This document shows positions 50,512 to 59,335 of a DNA stretch of 64,000 nt, piece after piece. The stretch is from Mycobacterium parmense. GTDB lineage: Bacteria; Actinomycetota; Actinomycetes; Mycobacteriales; Mycobacteriaceae. Every line of letters starts with the position of its first letter. The first letter of the stretch is position 1. The position numbers and the translations under genes were made by a program. Location of the stretch: assembly GCF_010730575.1 (NCBI RefSeq), contig NZ_AP022614.1, positions 1 through 64,000 on the forward strand. Direction: 5' to 3'. Below the pieces are notes generated by a model. It had not been told where the DNA came from, made no database searches, and saw only the letters and a program-made list of their open reading frames with translations.

Positions 50512-51116
50512 CGCTTCTCCATTCCCTTGACAACTGTTGTCACATAGCGAGTCAGCAAGGCGGCGTCGTGTGCGCCGATCGCCAGCAGCGCGAAGAGCCC
50601 GGTCAGGAAGAACGTCGCGAGTTCCGTCGTGTCGGCGTCCGCGACGAGTGCCCCGGCGTCGCGTGCGCGAGTGATGACGCGGATGAGGAACTGGGCGAGC
50701 GGGTGGTGGGCCAACTCGTCCTCGACCGGACGGTTCGAGGCGAAGTGCAATCCCAACATGTCCCGGAAGATGGTTGCGCCCAGGCGCCGCTCGGCATCGA
50801 GCACGCGATGGACGAGTTCGGTGAGCACCGACGACAGATCACCCTCGGCCTCGCCGAGTTCGGCAACGATCCGGGTCTCCTCGTCGCGTTCCAGTTCGAC
50901 GAGCACGTGCTCTTTGGTGGGGAAGTGGAAGTAGAACGTCCCCCTGGCCACACCGGCCCCGGCGGCGATGGCACTGACATCGGCGGCCGCCAATCCGCAC
51001 CGCGAGATCTCCGCTAACGCGGCGTCGAACAGGCGGCTTCGGGTCTCCAGCCGGCGCGCCTCCCGAACGCCCCCGAGCTTCGACTCGGCGGTCACAGAGG
51101 CGGCGGGCGACGGCAC
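50508..51116 (-). CDS. TetR-family transcriptional regulator
   Basis: 202 residues. The N-terminal HTH spans about residues 24-70 (ETRSRLFDAALAEISRCGLAAADVSAIAAGAGVARGTFYFHFPTKEHVLVEL), typical of TetR proteins. The C-terminal ligand domain includes FRDMLGLHFASNRPVEDELAHHPLAQFL. Translationally coupled to the diiron gene (ATGA), which it probably autoregulates along with itself. ATG 51116; the divergent VOC gene starts 132 nt away, so it may be co-regulated. Confidence 0.9.
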   Translation of the reverse strand: MPSPAASVTAESKLGGVREARRLETRSRLFDAALAEISRCGLAAADVSAIAAGAGVARGTFYFHFPTKEHVLVELERDEETRIVAELGEAEGDLSSVLTELVHRVLDAERRLGATIFRDMLGLHFASNRPVEDELAHHPLAQFLIRVITRARDAGALVADADTTELATFFLTGLFALLAIGAHDAALLTRYVTTVVKGMEKR

Positions 51117-51248
51117 AGCGAAACCGTACGCCGGATGCTGACGCCCGTCAATGACGCCTGTCAGCGAAATGGACGTGCGGCTTATTGTCGGAGGGGCTTC
51201 CTAGGCTTGCTGAAGGTTCGCGACGCCGTCGCTCAAAGGGAGGCTTGT

Positions 51249-51647
51249 ATGAAGTTCGTTTCGACCCGCATCATCACGGCCGACGTCGGACGCCTGGTCG
51301 GGTTCTACGAGATGATCACGGAAGTCCCTGCGCAGTGGGGCAACGACTTGTTCGCGGAGATCCCGACGCCGGTGGGCACGCTCGCGATCGGCAGCGACAA
51401 GACGGTGCCGCTGTTCGGGGAGGGATCCGCCCGGGCGGCTGCCAATCGCAGTGCGATCGTCGAGTTCATCGTCGAGGATGTCGACGCCGAGTACGAGCGG
51501 CTGCGCGGGCGGCTCGAGGAGGTCGTGACGGAGCCGACAACCATGCCCTGGGGGAATCGCGCGCTGTTGTTCCGGGATCCCGACGGCAACCTGGTCAACC
51601 TGTTCACGCCGGTCACCGAGGGTGCCCGCGCCAAGTTCGGCATTTGA
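51249..51647 (+). CDS. Glyoxalase/VOC superfamily protein
   Basis: 132-residue single VOC module: MKFVSTRIITADVGRLVGFYEMIT, VEFIVEDVDAEYERLRGR and the characteristic end ALLFRDPDGNLVNLFTPVTE with a potential metal-ligand position. Such proteins include isomerases, dioxygenases and resistance proteins; the substrate cannot be told. ATG 51249 follows AGGGAGG 6 nt upstream. Divergent from the TetR-diiron operon. Confidence 0.82.
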   Translation: MKFVSTRIITADVGRLVGFYEMITEVPAQWGNDLFAEIPTPVGTLAIGSDKTVPLFGEGSARAAANRSAIVEFIVEDVDAEYERLRGRLEEVVTEPTTMPWGNRALLFRDPDGNLVNLFTPVTEGARAKFGI

Positions 51648-51689
51648 ATCCCGGCCGAACGAACAGGGCGCAGAGGCAACCCCGAACAA

Positions 51690-52370
51690 CTAGTCGGCCG
51701 TGACCTCGATCTCGCCGCCGAGCTGATAGCCCGGCGCCAGGGGGAGGTTGTCGCCACTCCAGAATGAGCCGGGATCGAACCAGTTCGAATATTTTCCCGT
51801 GGAGAGCAAGCCCATTTCCTCGTAGGTGATCGCCACCGTCTCGGCGCAGTATGCAACCTGCAGGCCGAGCCGCTGGCGCTCCTTGCGTCGCTCGGTCGAC
51901 TCCCGGGCCCGGTCTTCGACGACCGGAATCCCCCGCGTCCAATCGTAGGCATTGGGGAATCGGCCACGTAGCCACCGCCCGGTGAGGCGCATCGTGGTGG
52001 GAAACGCGGTGCCGTCCATCCGGGCGATGACGCGCAGCAGCCGGTTCTCCTGATCGCGGGTGGCCGGGGGAGTCAGCTGGCGCAGCCAGCATCGCTGGCG
52101 GTAGCGCCGCGTCCACTGCGCGACGGCTTGGCCGAGGTCGTTGAGTTGCACGCCGCGGTGGTTGGTGCCCGTCCACATGTCGACCAGCTTGTCGCCGAGT
52201 TCGGCGTGCCAGATCAGGGGCGGCAGGTCGTCGATGGCCACCGTCATGCCGACGTGGTTGACCGGGCTGTTGGTCAGGGCCTGGATGGCGCGGTCGGGCC
52301 GGGAACCGCCGCGGAACAGCCAGAGGTCGCCGGTCCGCGTCTCCTCGAGGGCCTGCTCCAGGGTGGGCAT
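51690..52370 (-). CDS. Permuted papain-like (NlpC/P60 superfamily, YiiX/LRAT-type) protein
   Basis: 226 residues. GDLWLFRGG starts the domain, followed by a His strand NHVGMTVAIDD and a later Cys helix LQVAYCAETVAITYEEMGLL. The His-before-Cys order fits the circularly permuted NlpC/P60 group (LRAT, YiiX). Members act as acyltransferases or amidases/peptidases on lipids or cell wall. ATG 52370 is chosen; the frame is open further upstream but overlaps the next gene. It starts 23 nt after the CMD-type gene's stop, so the two are likely co-transcribed. Confidence 0.65.
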   Translation of the reverse strand: MPTLEQALEETRTGDLWLFRGGSRPDRAIQALTNSPVNHVGMTVAIDDLPPLIWHAELGDKLVDMWTGTNHRGVQLNDLGQAVAQWTRRYRQRCWLRQLTPPATRDQENRLLRVIARMDGTAFPTTMRLTGRWLRGRFPNAYDWTRGIPVVEDRARESTERRKERQRLGLQVAYCAETVAITYEEMGLLSTGKYSNWFDPGSFWSGDNLPLAPGYQLGGEIEVTAD

Positions 52371-52393
52371 CGTCGGGTAAACCCTTCCGCCGC

Positions 52394-52780
52394 TTATGTA
52401 CTCGTCGTGGTGGGGCCGGACAGCACGTCTTGTGCGATCTTGCGCGCGCTGGCCGCCGCGGGATAGCCGGCATAAGCCGCCAGGTGGTAGATCACCTCTT
52501 CGACTTCTTCCACGCTCAGCCCGTTGCGCAGCGCGATCGGGAAGTGGAACTTCAGCTCCTCGCCGGCCCGCAGGGCGACGAGCGCGCCGAGGGTCACCAG
52601 GCTGCGCGACCGGCGATCCAGGCCCGGCCGCGTCCACAGGGCGCCGAAGACGTGATCGATGGTCATGTCCCCGAGTTCCTCGGCGAAGCCTCCGTCGCGC
52701 AGACTGGTCACCCCCTCGGGGATCAGTCCCGGCATCATCTCCCGGAAAACCTCCAAGCCCTCCTCGTGGGGGTCAGCCAT
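52394..52780 (-). CDS. Carboxymuconolactone decarboxylase/AhpD-like protein
   Basis: 128-residue helical protein with the CMD core FGALWTRPGLDRRSRSLVTLGALVALRAGEELKFHFPIALRNGLSVEEVEEVIYHLAAYAGYPAA. No CxxC pair is present, which favours the gamma-carboxymuconolactone decarboxylase-like branch over the peroxidase AhpD. A catalytic role in aromatic or lactone metabolism is possible but not shown. Its ATGGCTGA start overlaps the end of the SDR gene by 8 nt. Confidence 0.82.
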   Translation of the reverse strand: MADPHEEGLEVFREMMPGLIPEGVTSLRDGGFAEELGDMTIDHVFGALWTRPGLDRRSRSLVTLGALVALRAGEELKFHFPIALRNGLSVEEVEEVIYHLAAYAGYPAAASARKIAQDVLSGPTTTST

Positions 52781-53591
52781 CGGTGTTCGCCTTTCCACGG
52801 TCGCGGGAGATCTGGAAGTCGATGTAGGCATCCCAGTCGTCGGCGCGGCGACGCAACTCCTCGACGACGTTGGCGTGGGTGGGCACGAAGAAACGATTGC
52901 GCAGGATCGCATCGGCGACAAGCTCCCCGACGACTGCGGGCTCGAGCAACGCGAACTGCTCGCCGGGGATGCGCAGGGGCGCCCCGCGGCCGAACGATGG
53001 CACACCGACGGTGATATTGGTCGCAACCGGTCCCGGGCACAACACAGTGACGCCGATGTTCTTGGGCCGCAGGTAAATCGCCAGCCCCTCGCTGATCTGG
53101 ACGATCGCGGCCTTGGTGGCCGCATAAGGCAGCCGGTCGTAAGAGTAGGTGAAGAGCCCGGCGAAGGAGGCGGTGTTGACCACGTGCCCGCTGCCCTGAT
53201 CGATCAGCAGCGGCAGGAACGCGGCGTTGCTGCGCACCACCGACATCAGGTTGATGTCGACGATGCGCTGCCATTCCGCGACGGGAATGTCCTCGGGAAG
53301 CCCGTTTGTCAGCACGCCGACGTTGTTGACCACGATGTCGATCCGGCCGAACCGCCGCAATGCCGCGTCCCGGACTGCCTCGAACGCGCCCGCGTCGGAA
53401 ACGTCGGCGCGGTGCGGCAATACGGCGGCACCGCGATCGCCGAGACCTTCCGCGAGGGTGTGCAAACCGCCGTCGTCGAGGTCGACGGCCACCAGGCGAG
53501 CGCCGCCTTCGCAGAGCGCGCACGCGACGGCGCGGCCGATGCCGCCGGCCGCTCCGGTGATCACGGCGACCTTGTCGCGAAGGGTGTCCAT
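52773..53591 (-). CDS. Short-chain dehydrogenase/reductase
   Basis: 272-residue classical SDR. The cofactor loop is TGAAGGIGRAVA (about residues 12-23), with VAVDLDD after the second strand suggesting NAD rather than NADP. NNVG, the catalytic Ser in NTASFAGLF, and YAATK (YxxxK) are intact. ATG 53591. It heads a run SDR - CMD-like - papain-like with overlaps or short gaps, probably one operon for an oxidation-decarboxylation sequence of unknown substrate. Confidence 0.88.
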   Translation of the reverse strand: MDTLRDKVAVITGAAGGIGRAVACALCEGGARLVAVDLDDGGLHTLAEGLGDRGAAVLPHRADVSDAGAFEAVRDAALRRFGRIDIVVNNVGVLTNGLPEDIPVAEWQRIVDINLMSVVRSNAAFLPLLIDQGSGHVVNTASFAGLFTYSYDRLPYAATKAAIVQISEGLAIYLRPKNIGVTVLCPGPVATNITVGVPSFGRGAPLRIPGEQFALLEPAVVGELVADAILRNRFFVPTHANVVEELRRRADDWDAYIDFQISRDRGKANTDG

Positions 53592-53685
53592 GTGCGGGGG
53601 TGGTGCGCAGTCGTTGCCTCGAGTCAGGGCACACAAGTTAACCACAACCGCTTGCACCCCGACCGTCCGCGAATAGCCTGTCGTG

Positions 53686-53850
53686 ATGCGCCGTGTGTGG
53701 AAGTGGTTGGGGCTGGCCGGGGTCGCCGGCGTCGTCGCCGGGGGAGCGCTGGTGGCGCGCGACCAACGCAAGCGTCGCGCATATACGGCCGACGAGGTCC
53801 GGGCCCGGCTGCATCAACGGCTGGCCGAATCCGACTCCCAGCGTCCTTAG
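53686..53850 (+). CDS. 54-residue single-pass membrane micropeptide
   Basis: ATG 53686 (or GTG 53683) gives a short basic N-terminus (MRRVWKW), a Gly/Val/Ala transmembrane helix ([17 protein letters not shown]) and a charged tail ([24 protein letters not shown]), ending at TAG 53848-53850. The composition is protein-like and I recall similar tiny proteins in other mycobacteria. It overlaps tail to tail, by 3 nt, with the cyclase stop (TAA on the other strand at 53847-53849). Function unknown. Confidence 0.6.
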   Translation: MRRVWKWLGLAGVAGVVAGGALVARDQRKRRAYTADEVRARLHQRLAESDSQRP

Positions 53851-54656
53851 CTTCCCGTTTGCACGGCGTACAGCCGGTGGCTGCCCGAGAAGCCTTTCAA
53901 CTCCGCGTCGCGCCCTTTGTCGAACCTGATGCCGTCACACTCCGCGAGCGCTTCGCGCACCGGTTCGCTGACCAGGACCTCGCCGCCGGTGGCTTGAGCC
54001 GCGACCCGCGCCGCCATCGCGACGTTGCGCCCGAACAGGTCGTCGCCGCGGCGCACCGAGCGTCCCATGTGGATGCCGATCCGGACGCGGATCTCCTCGT
54101 GCCGCTTGCGTTTTGCGTCCTTGTGCAGCTCCTGCTGAATGTCGATGCCGCACCGCACCGCCTGTTCGGCCTGGGCGAAGGCGATCATGAAGCCGTCGCC
54201 CTGACTCTTCACGACGTGACCGGAGCGTCGTTGCACCAGATCCGAGACCAGCTTGTCGTGCGCGCCAATGAGTTTGACCCATGCCCGGTCGCCGATGCGT
54301 TCGTTGAGAGCGGTCGACTCCTCGATGTCGGAGAACAGGATGACCACCCGGCCGTCCGGGGTCACCCGGGCCAGGTCGGGCCTTTCCACCTCCGCCCAAT
54401 CGGCGAGGTCCTCGATCGAGCTGCGCACCGCGGCCCCGAAGCCTTCCTTGCGCACCAGGTTGGCGGTCTGCCAGACGGTCTTGACGGCCTCGCGGCCGCC
54501 CGACAGCAACCGTTTGCGGGCATCGGCCCGCTGCTGCAGCTCGTCGATCTGCCGGCGCGCACCGGCAAGCAGCCTGATCAGCACCGCGATTCCGACACCC
54601 TCGAGCACCGCGACCCCGGCGAGGGCGTAGACCGCGATGTGCAGTGCATCAGCCAC
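53847..54656 (-). CDS. Membrane-anchored class III adenylyl cyclase (Rv1120c-like, full length)
   Basis: 269 residues: an N-terminal hydrophobic helix ([21 protein letters not shown]), a coiled linker ([20 protein letters not shown]), then a class III cyclase domain with [17 protein letters not shown] (metal Asp), [14 protein letters not shown] (Lys for adenine, second metal Asp) and [16 protein letters not shown] (N/R pair). Here the adenine-specifying Asp is replaced by LFGRN, a common variation. GTG 54656. As I recall, the M. tuberculosis counterpart is a shortened remnant; this copy has all core motifs. Confidence 0.83.
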   Translation of the reverse strand: MADALHIAVYALAGVAVLEGVGIAVLIRLLAGARRQIDELQQRADARKRLLSGGREAVKTVWQTANLVRKEGFGAAVRSSIEDLADWAEVERPDLARVTPDGRVVILFSDIEESTALNERIGDRAWVKLIGAHDKLVSDLVQRRSGHVVKSQGDGFMIAFAQAEQAVRCGIDIQQELHKDAKRKRHEEIRVRIGIHMGRSVRRGDDLFGRNVAMAARVAAQATGGEVLVSEPVREALAECDGIRFDKGRDAELKGFSGSHRLYAVQTGS

Positions 54657-54798
54657 GGGATCATCCTCGCAAAGGTCCTCCCGGGACCGGCACGCGCTCG
54701 GGTTGTCGTGCTCACAGGCAGTGTTTAGTGTTGAGACAGCCGGCCGCGGGTAGTGAGTCTCAAGGGAGCCGAGAAGGTGACTTTCGGGAGGTGCGGTC

Positions 54799-56208
54799 AT
54801 GGCTGACAGCGACGGAGAACCGTCTGATTTGCTGGTCATCTTCGGGATCACCGGAGACCTGGCGCGCAAGATGACGTTCCGCGCCCTGTACCGGCTCGAG
54901 CGCCGCGACATGCTGGACTGCCCGATCATCGGCGTGGCCAGTGACGACATCTCCAAGGACAAGCTGCTCGAGCGCGCGCGCGATGCCATCGAGGGATCCG
55001 GGGAGAAGTTCGACGACGCGGTGTTCGCCAGGTTCGCCGACCGGCTGTCCTATCTGCACGGCGACGTGACCGACGAGAAGCTCTACGGCCGGCTTTCCAA
55101 GATGATCGACTCGGGCGCCCGTCCGCTGTTCTACCTGGAGATGCCGCCGTCGCTGTTCGCTCCGATCGTGGAGAACCTCGCGAATGCCAACCTGCTGGAG
55201 CATGCGCGGGTGGCGGTGGAAAAACCGTTCGGTCACGACCTGGAGTCGGCGCGCGACCTCAACGCCCGGCTGCGCGCGGTGCTCGACGAGGACCAGATCC
55301 TGCGGGTGGACCACTTCCTCGGCAAACAACCCGTCGAGGAATTGGAGTACCTGCGCTTCGCCAACCTCGGCCTGTCGAAGTTGTGGGACCGCGAAAGCGT
55401 CTCGGAAATCCACATCACCATGGCGGAGAGCTTCGGAGTCGACGACCGCGGCAAGTTCTACGACGCGGTGGGCGCGCTGCGCGACGTCGTGCAGAACCAC
55501 CTGATGCAGGTGCTCGCGCTGGTCGCGATGGAACCCCCGGTCGGGCCCAGCGCCGACGACCTCAACGACAGGAAGGCCGAGGTGTTCCGGGCGATGCCGG
55601 CGCTGGACCCGCAGCGCTGCGTGCGTGGCCAGTACCGCGGCTACACCGACGTCGCGGGTGTGGCCAAGGATTCCAAGACCGAGACATTCGTCGCGCTGCG
55701 GACCGAGATCGACAACTGGCGCTGGTCCGGGGTGCCGATCTTCGTGCGCGCCGCCAAGGCGATGCCGACGACGGTCACCGAGGTCAGGATGTTCCTCCAC
55801 CACGTCCCCGGCTGTCCGTTCCTGCCCAACGGCCGGCCGAACGAGCCCAACCAGATCGTGCTGCGCATCGATCCCGACCCGGGGATGCGGCTGAGTTTGT
55901 CCGCGCAAGTCGGCGACTCGTGGCAGGACGTTCACCTGGACTCGTCCTTCGCGCGCGACCTCGGCGAAGCGGTGCGGCCCTACGAACGCCTGCTGTACGC
56001 CGGGTTGATGGGAAACCGCCAGCTGTTCGCCCGGGAGGACGCCATCGAGCAGACGTGGCGGATCGTGCAACCCCTGCTCGACAAGCCCGGCCGGGTGCAC
56101 CAGTACGACCGCGGCTCGTGGGGTCCCGAGGCGGCGCAGTCGCTACTGCATGGTCATCGCAGCTGGCAATCGCCGTGGCTGCCCGAAGGCTCGCAAGCAT
56201 CGAACTAA
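54799..56208 (+). CDS. zwf: Glucose-6-phosphate 1-dehydrogenase
   Basis: Entry enzyme of the oxidative pentose phosphate pathway, 469 residues. The dinucleotide loop is GITGDLARK (residues 16-24) and the active-site motif [14 protein letters not shown] has catalytic His172. EKPFGHDL and [15 protein letters not shown] support the family. ATG 54799 after GGGAGGTG. Corresponds to the zwf1 (Rv1121) copy. The gnd gene begins 15 nt after its stop, so the first and third pathway steps are in one operon. Confidence 0.95.
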   Translation: MADSDGEPSDLLVIFGITGDLARKMTFRALYRLERRDMLDCPIIGVASDDISKDKLLERARDAIEGSGEKFDDAVFARFADRLSYLHGDVTDEKLYGRLSKMIDSGARPLFYLEMPPSLFAPIVENLANANLLEHARVAVEKPFGHDLESARDLNARLRAVLDEDQILRVDHFLGKQPVEELEYLRFANLGLSKLWDRESVSEIHITMAESFGVDDRGKFYDAVGALRDVVQNHLMQVLALVAMEPPVGPSADDLNDRKAEVFRAMPALDPQRCVRGQYRGYTDVAGVAKDSKTETFVALRTEIDNWRWSGVPIFVRAAKAMPTTVTEVRMFLHHVPGCPFLPNGRPNEPNQIVLRIDPDPGMRLSLSAQVGDSWQDVHLDSSFARDLGEAVRPYERLLYAGLMGNRQLFAREDAIEQTWRIVQPLLDKPGRVHQYDRGSWGPEAAQSLLHGHRSWQSPWLPEGSQASN

Positions 56209-56222
56209 GGAGAACCGGACAC

Positions 56223-57245
56223 ATGCAGCTTGGGATGATCGGCCTGGGCCGGATGGGCGCCAACATCGTCCGCCGCGTGACGAAGGACGGACACCAGTGC
56301 GTGGTCTACGACCACGATCCCGACGCGGTCAAAGCGCTGGCGGGCGAGGAGAACACCACCGGTGTGTCCTCCTTGAAGGAGCTTGCCGAGAAGCTCGACG
56401 CGCCGCGCGTCGTCTGGGTGATGGTCCCGGCCGGGACGATCACGACGGGCGTCATCGAGGAGCTCGCCAAGACGTTGGAGTCCGGTGACACCGTCATCGA
56501 CGGGGGCAACTCGTACTATCGCGACGACATCGCGCACTCGAAGATTCTGTCGGACAAGGGGATTCACCTACTGGATTGCGGCACCAGCGGTGGCGTGTGG
56601 GGCCGCGAGCGCGGTTATTGCCTGATGATCGGCGGCGACGACGACGCGTTCGCGCGTGCCGAGCCGATCTTCGCCACCGTCGCGCCCGGCGTCGACGCCG
56701 CGCCGCGTACGCCGGGTCGTGACGGCGAGGTCGCGCAGCCCGAGAAGGGTTACCTGCACTGCGGGCCGTCCGGGGCGGGACACTTCGTCAAGATGGTGCA
56801 CAACGGCATCGAGTACGGGATGATGGCCTCGCTCGCCGAAGGGCTGAACATCCTGCGCAACGCCGACATCGGCAAGCACATCCAGCAGGGCGACGCCGAA
56901 ACGGCGCCGCTGTCGAATCCCGAGTTCTACCAATACGATTTCGACATCCCCGATGTCGCCGAGGTGTGGCGCCGCGGCAGCGTCATCGGGTCCTGGCTGC
57001 TGGACCTGACCGCGATCGCGTTGCACCAATCGCCCGATCTCAAGGAGTTCTCCGGGCGGGTCTCCGACTCCGGGGAGGGCCGCTGGACCGCGATCGCGGC
57101 GATCGACGAGGGAGTTCCCTCGCCGGTGCTGACCACCGCGCTGCAGTCCCGCTTCGCCTCGCGGTCTCTCGATGACTTCGCCAACAAGGCGCTCTCGGCG
57201 ATGCGCAAGCAGTTCGGGGGACACGCCGAGAAGCCGGCGAACTAG
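56223..57245 (+). CDS. gnd: 6-phosphogluconate dehydrogenase, decarboxylating (short type)
   Basis: 340 residues, the short bacterial type. GLGRMGANIVRR is the N-terminal Rossmann loop, GTSGGVWGRERGYCLMIGG the family signature, and CGPSGAGHFVKMVHNGIEYG holds the catalytic Lys and substrate Asn. Short forms are usually NAD-preferring; the missing C-terminal tail supports this. ATG 56223 after AAGGAG. Corresponds to gnd2 (Rv1122). Confidence 0.95.
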   Translation: MQLGMIGLGRMGANIVRRVTKDGHQCVVYDHDPDAVKALAGEENTTGVSSLKELAEKLDAPRVVWVMVPAGTITTGVIEELAKTLESGDTVIDGGNSYYRDDIAHSKILSDKGIHLLDCGTSGGVWGRERGYCLMIGGDDDAFARAEPIFATVAPGVDAAPRTPGRDGEVAQPEKGYLHCGPSGAGHFVKMVHNGIEYGMMASLAEGLNILRNADIGKHIQQGDAETAPLSNPEFYQYDFDIPDVAEVWRRGSVIGSWLLDLTAIALHQSPDLKEFSGRVSDSGEGRWTAIAAIDEGVPSPVLTTALQSRFASRSLDDFANKALSAMRKQFGGHAEKPAN

Positions 57246-57275
57246 CCGGGCGAAGCGGGTCGCCACGGGACCCGA

Positions 57276-58136
57276 TCAGCGCTCGACGAAGGCCACCACG
57301 GCTTGGCTGAACGCGTCGTTGTCGTCCCCGGCCGCGGTGTGCCCGGCGTTGGACAGTTCGACGAACTCCGCGCCCGGCACCTGGGTGAGGAAGTGTTGCA
57401 CGCCTTCGGGGCTGACAACGTCGGACAGCTTGCCACGGATCAACAAGATCGGGATCTCGAGGCTCGTCGCGGCCTCCTCGAACTTCTCGGTGCGCAGTTC
57501 CGGGTCGTCCCCGGGCTTGGTCATGAACGCCGGATCCCAATGCCAGTACCAGCGCCCGTCGCGCAGGCGAAGGTTCTTCTTGAGTCCCTCGGGGCTCCGC
57601 GGCCGGGTGCGGTACGGCAGGTAGGCGGCCACGGCGTCGGCGGCCTGCTCGAGCGACTCGAATCCGTCGATGCCGCTGACCATGAAGTCGCGGATGCGGG
57701 CGCTGCCGTTCTTCTCGAAGCGGGGCACGACGTCGACGAGCACCAGTCGGGTCACCCGATCGGGGCCGGCCCGGTGGGCGGCGAGGATGCCGGTCAGCCC
57801 GCCCATGCTGGCTCCGATCAGTGCGACGGGCCGGCCGATCGCGTCGAGGACCCGCATGACGTCGGCGGTCATGGTCTCGACGTCGTAGTCGGCGTCGGGG
57901 GCGCGGTCACTGTCGCCGTGGCCCCGCGAGTCCAGCGCGACGACGTGGAAGCCGTCGTCGGCCAGGATCTGGCCCGTGTTCTTCCAGGAGAACCGGTTCT
58001 GACCCCCGCCGTGCAACATCAGGATGGACGGCCGGTCGGCCGCGCCGGCGGCGCGGTTCCACTCGTCGGCGACCAGGGTGATCCCTCCGACACCGCGGAA
58101 CTCGACCGTCTGGGGGTTGCTGCGCACGGTGCTCAC
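57276..58136 (-). CDS. bpoB: Alpha/beta hydrolase (BpoB-like, peroxidase-type family)
   Basis: 286-residue alpha/beta hydrolase of the cofactor-free haloperoxidase-like group. Oxyanion MLHGGGQNR (about 40-48), nucleophile Ser110 in LIGASMGGLTG, acid in LIRGKLSDVVSP, and His in LSNAGHTAAGDDN are all present. Despite the name, the natural reaction is probably ester or lactone hydrolysis. GTG 58136. Convergent with gnd (30 nt), divergent from ephC across 289 nt with no recognised feature. Confidence 0.88.
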   Translation of the reverse strand: MSTVRSNPQTVEFRGVGGITLVADEWNRAAGAADRPSILMLHGGGQNRFSWKNTGQILADDGFHVVALDSRGHGDSDRAPDADYDVETMTADVMRVLDAIGRPVALIGASMGGLTGILAAHRAGPDRVTRLVLVDVVPRFEKNGSARIRDFMVSGIDGFESLEQAADAVAAYLPYRTRPRSPEGLKKNLRLRDGRWYWHWDPAFMTKPGDDPELRTEKFEEAATSLEIPILLIRGKLSDVVSPEGVQHFLTQVPGAEFVELSNAGHTAAGDDNDAFSQAVVAFVER

Positions 58137-58425
58137 GGGGGTTCCTCTTTCGTCGATCGTTCTCCGACGTTACCTAGGCGATCTATTCACCACGTGCGCT
58201 GCCCCCTCCCCGGCGGGGAGGCGGCGGAGTCGGTGGGCGGGCTCACCCGGTGAACCCAGCGGGTACGCCTCGCTCCCATCGCTCGAAAACGATTGCCGCC
58301 GTGACACTTTAGCGATTTCTACCCCCGGGTCGGTGCGCCCCGGACAGGCACGGGCTAGGTTGGTCCGTGCGGACGCGCCGAGCAGGGAGTGGACATGGCG
58401 GACGATGCTGAGCGGGTAGCCCGCC

Positions 58426-59331
58426 ATGGGTGAACCGGGCTGGATCGATGTACCCGGTAGCGCCGGAGACCTGAAGGCCCTCACGTGGGGACCGCCGGAC
58501 GCCCCGATCGCGTTGTGCCTGCACGGCTTCCCCGACACACCCTACGGGTGGCGCAAGATCGCGCCCCGCCTCGTCGAGTCGGGGTGGCGGGTGGTGGCGC
58601 CGTTCATGCGCGGGTATGCGCCCTCGTCGATTCCCACGGACGGCAGTTACCACGTCGGTGCGCTGATGGACGACGCCTTGCGGGTGCGCTCGGCCGCGGG
58701 CGGAACGGACCGTGACGTCGTGATCGGGCACGACTGGGGGGCGATCGCCGCGACCGGACTGGCCGCGATGCCCGACAGCCCGTTCGCGAAGGCGGTGATC
58801 ATGTCGGTGCCCCCGGCGGCGGCGCTGCGCCGTCGCGCGGGCGCGGCCGAGGGCGCGCGGCTTGCCGTCCGCCTGCCGCGCCAGCTGATGCGCAGCTGGT
58901 ACATCATGTACTTCCAATTGCCCTGGCTGCCCGAGCGTTCCGGGCAATGGGTGGTTCCGCTGCTGTGGCGGCGGTGGTCGCCCGGCTACCGCGCCGAGGA
59001 GGATCTGCGCCACGTCGACGCCGCGATCGGGACGGCGGAGAGCTGGCGGGCCGCGCTCGGCCCGTACCGGGCCACGATCCGCAATACCCGGCCGCCGGCG
59101 CGGTATGCTGAACTCAACCGCCTGTGGACCGAGGTGCCGGTCTTGCCGTGCCTGTACCTGCACGGCCGCGACGACGGCTGCATGACAGTGGCTTTCACGC
59201 GCTGGGCACAGAAGGTGCTGCCGGCGGGCAGCGAAGTCGGCATCGTCGAAAGCGCCGGACACTTCCTACAGCTCGAACAGCCGGACAAGGTCGGCGACCT
59301 GGTGCTGGCGTTCCTCGGCTCGCCCGACTGA
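58426..59331 (+). CDS. ephC: Epoxide hydrolase EphC-like
   Basis: 301-residue alpha/beta hydrolase. HGFPDTPYGWRK forms the oxyanion hole and the nucleophile is Asp103 in VIGHDWGAIAATG, the Asp that separates epoxide hydrolases from esterases. A cap domain follows (WYIMYFQLPWLPE) and the catalytic His sits in SAGHFLQLEQPD. ATG 58426 is used. The next gene starts 5 nt after the stop. Confidence 0.88.
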   Translation: MGEPGWIDVPGSAGDLKALTWGPPDAPIALCLHGFPDTPYGWRKIAPRLVESGWRVVAPFMRGYAPSSIPTDGSYHVGALMDDALRVRSAAGGTDRDVVIGHDWGAIAATGLAAMPDSPFAKAVIMSVPPAAALRRRAGAAEGARLAVRLPRQLMRSWYIMYFQLPWLPERSGQWVVPLLWRRWSPGYRAEEDLRHVDAAIGTAESWRAALGPYRATIRNTRPPARYAELNRLWTEVPVLPCLYLHGRDDGCMTVAFTRWAQKVLPAGSEVGIVESAGHFLQLEQPDKVGDLVLAFLGSPD

Positions 59332-59335
59332 CGCC

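Noticed and set aside
54674..54688. GGTCC-TCCCG-GGACC dyad upstream of zwf
   Set aside because: Short 5-bp arms in GC-rich sequence are expected by chance and the fit to known regulators is poor.
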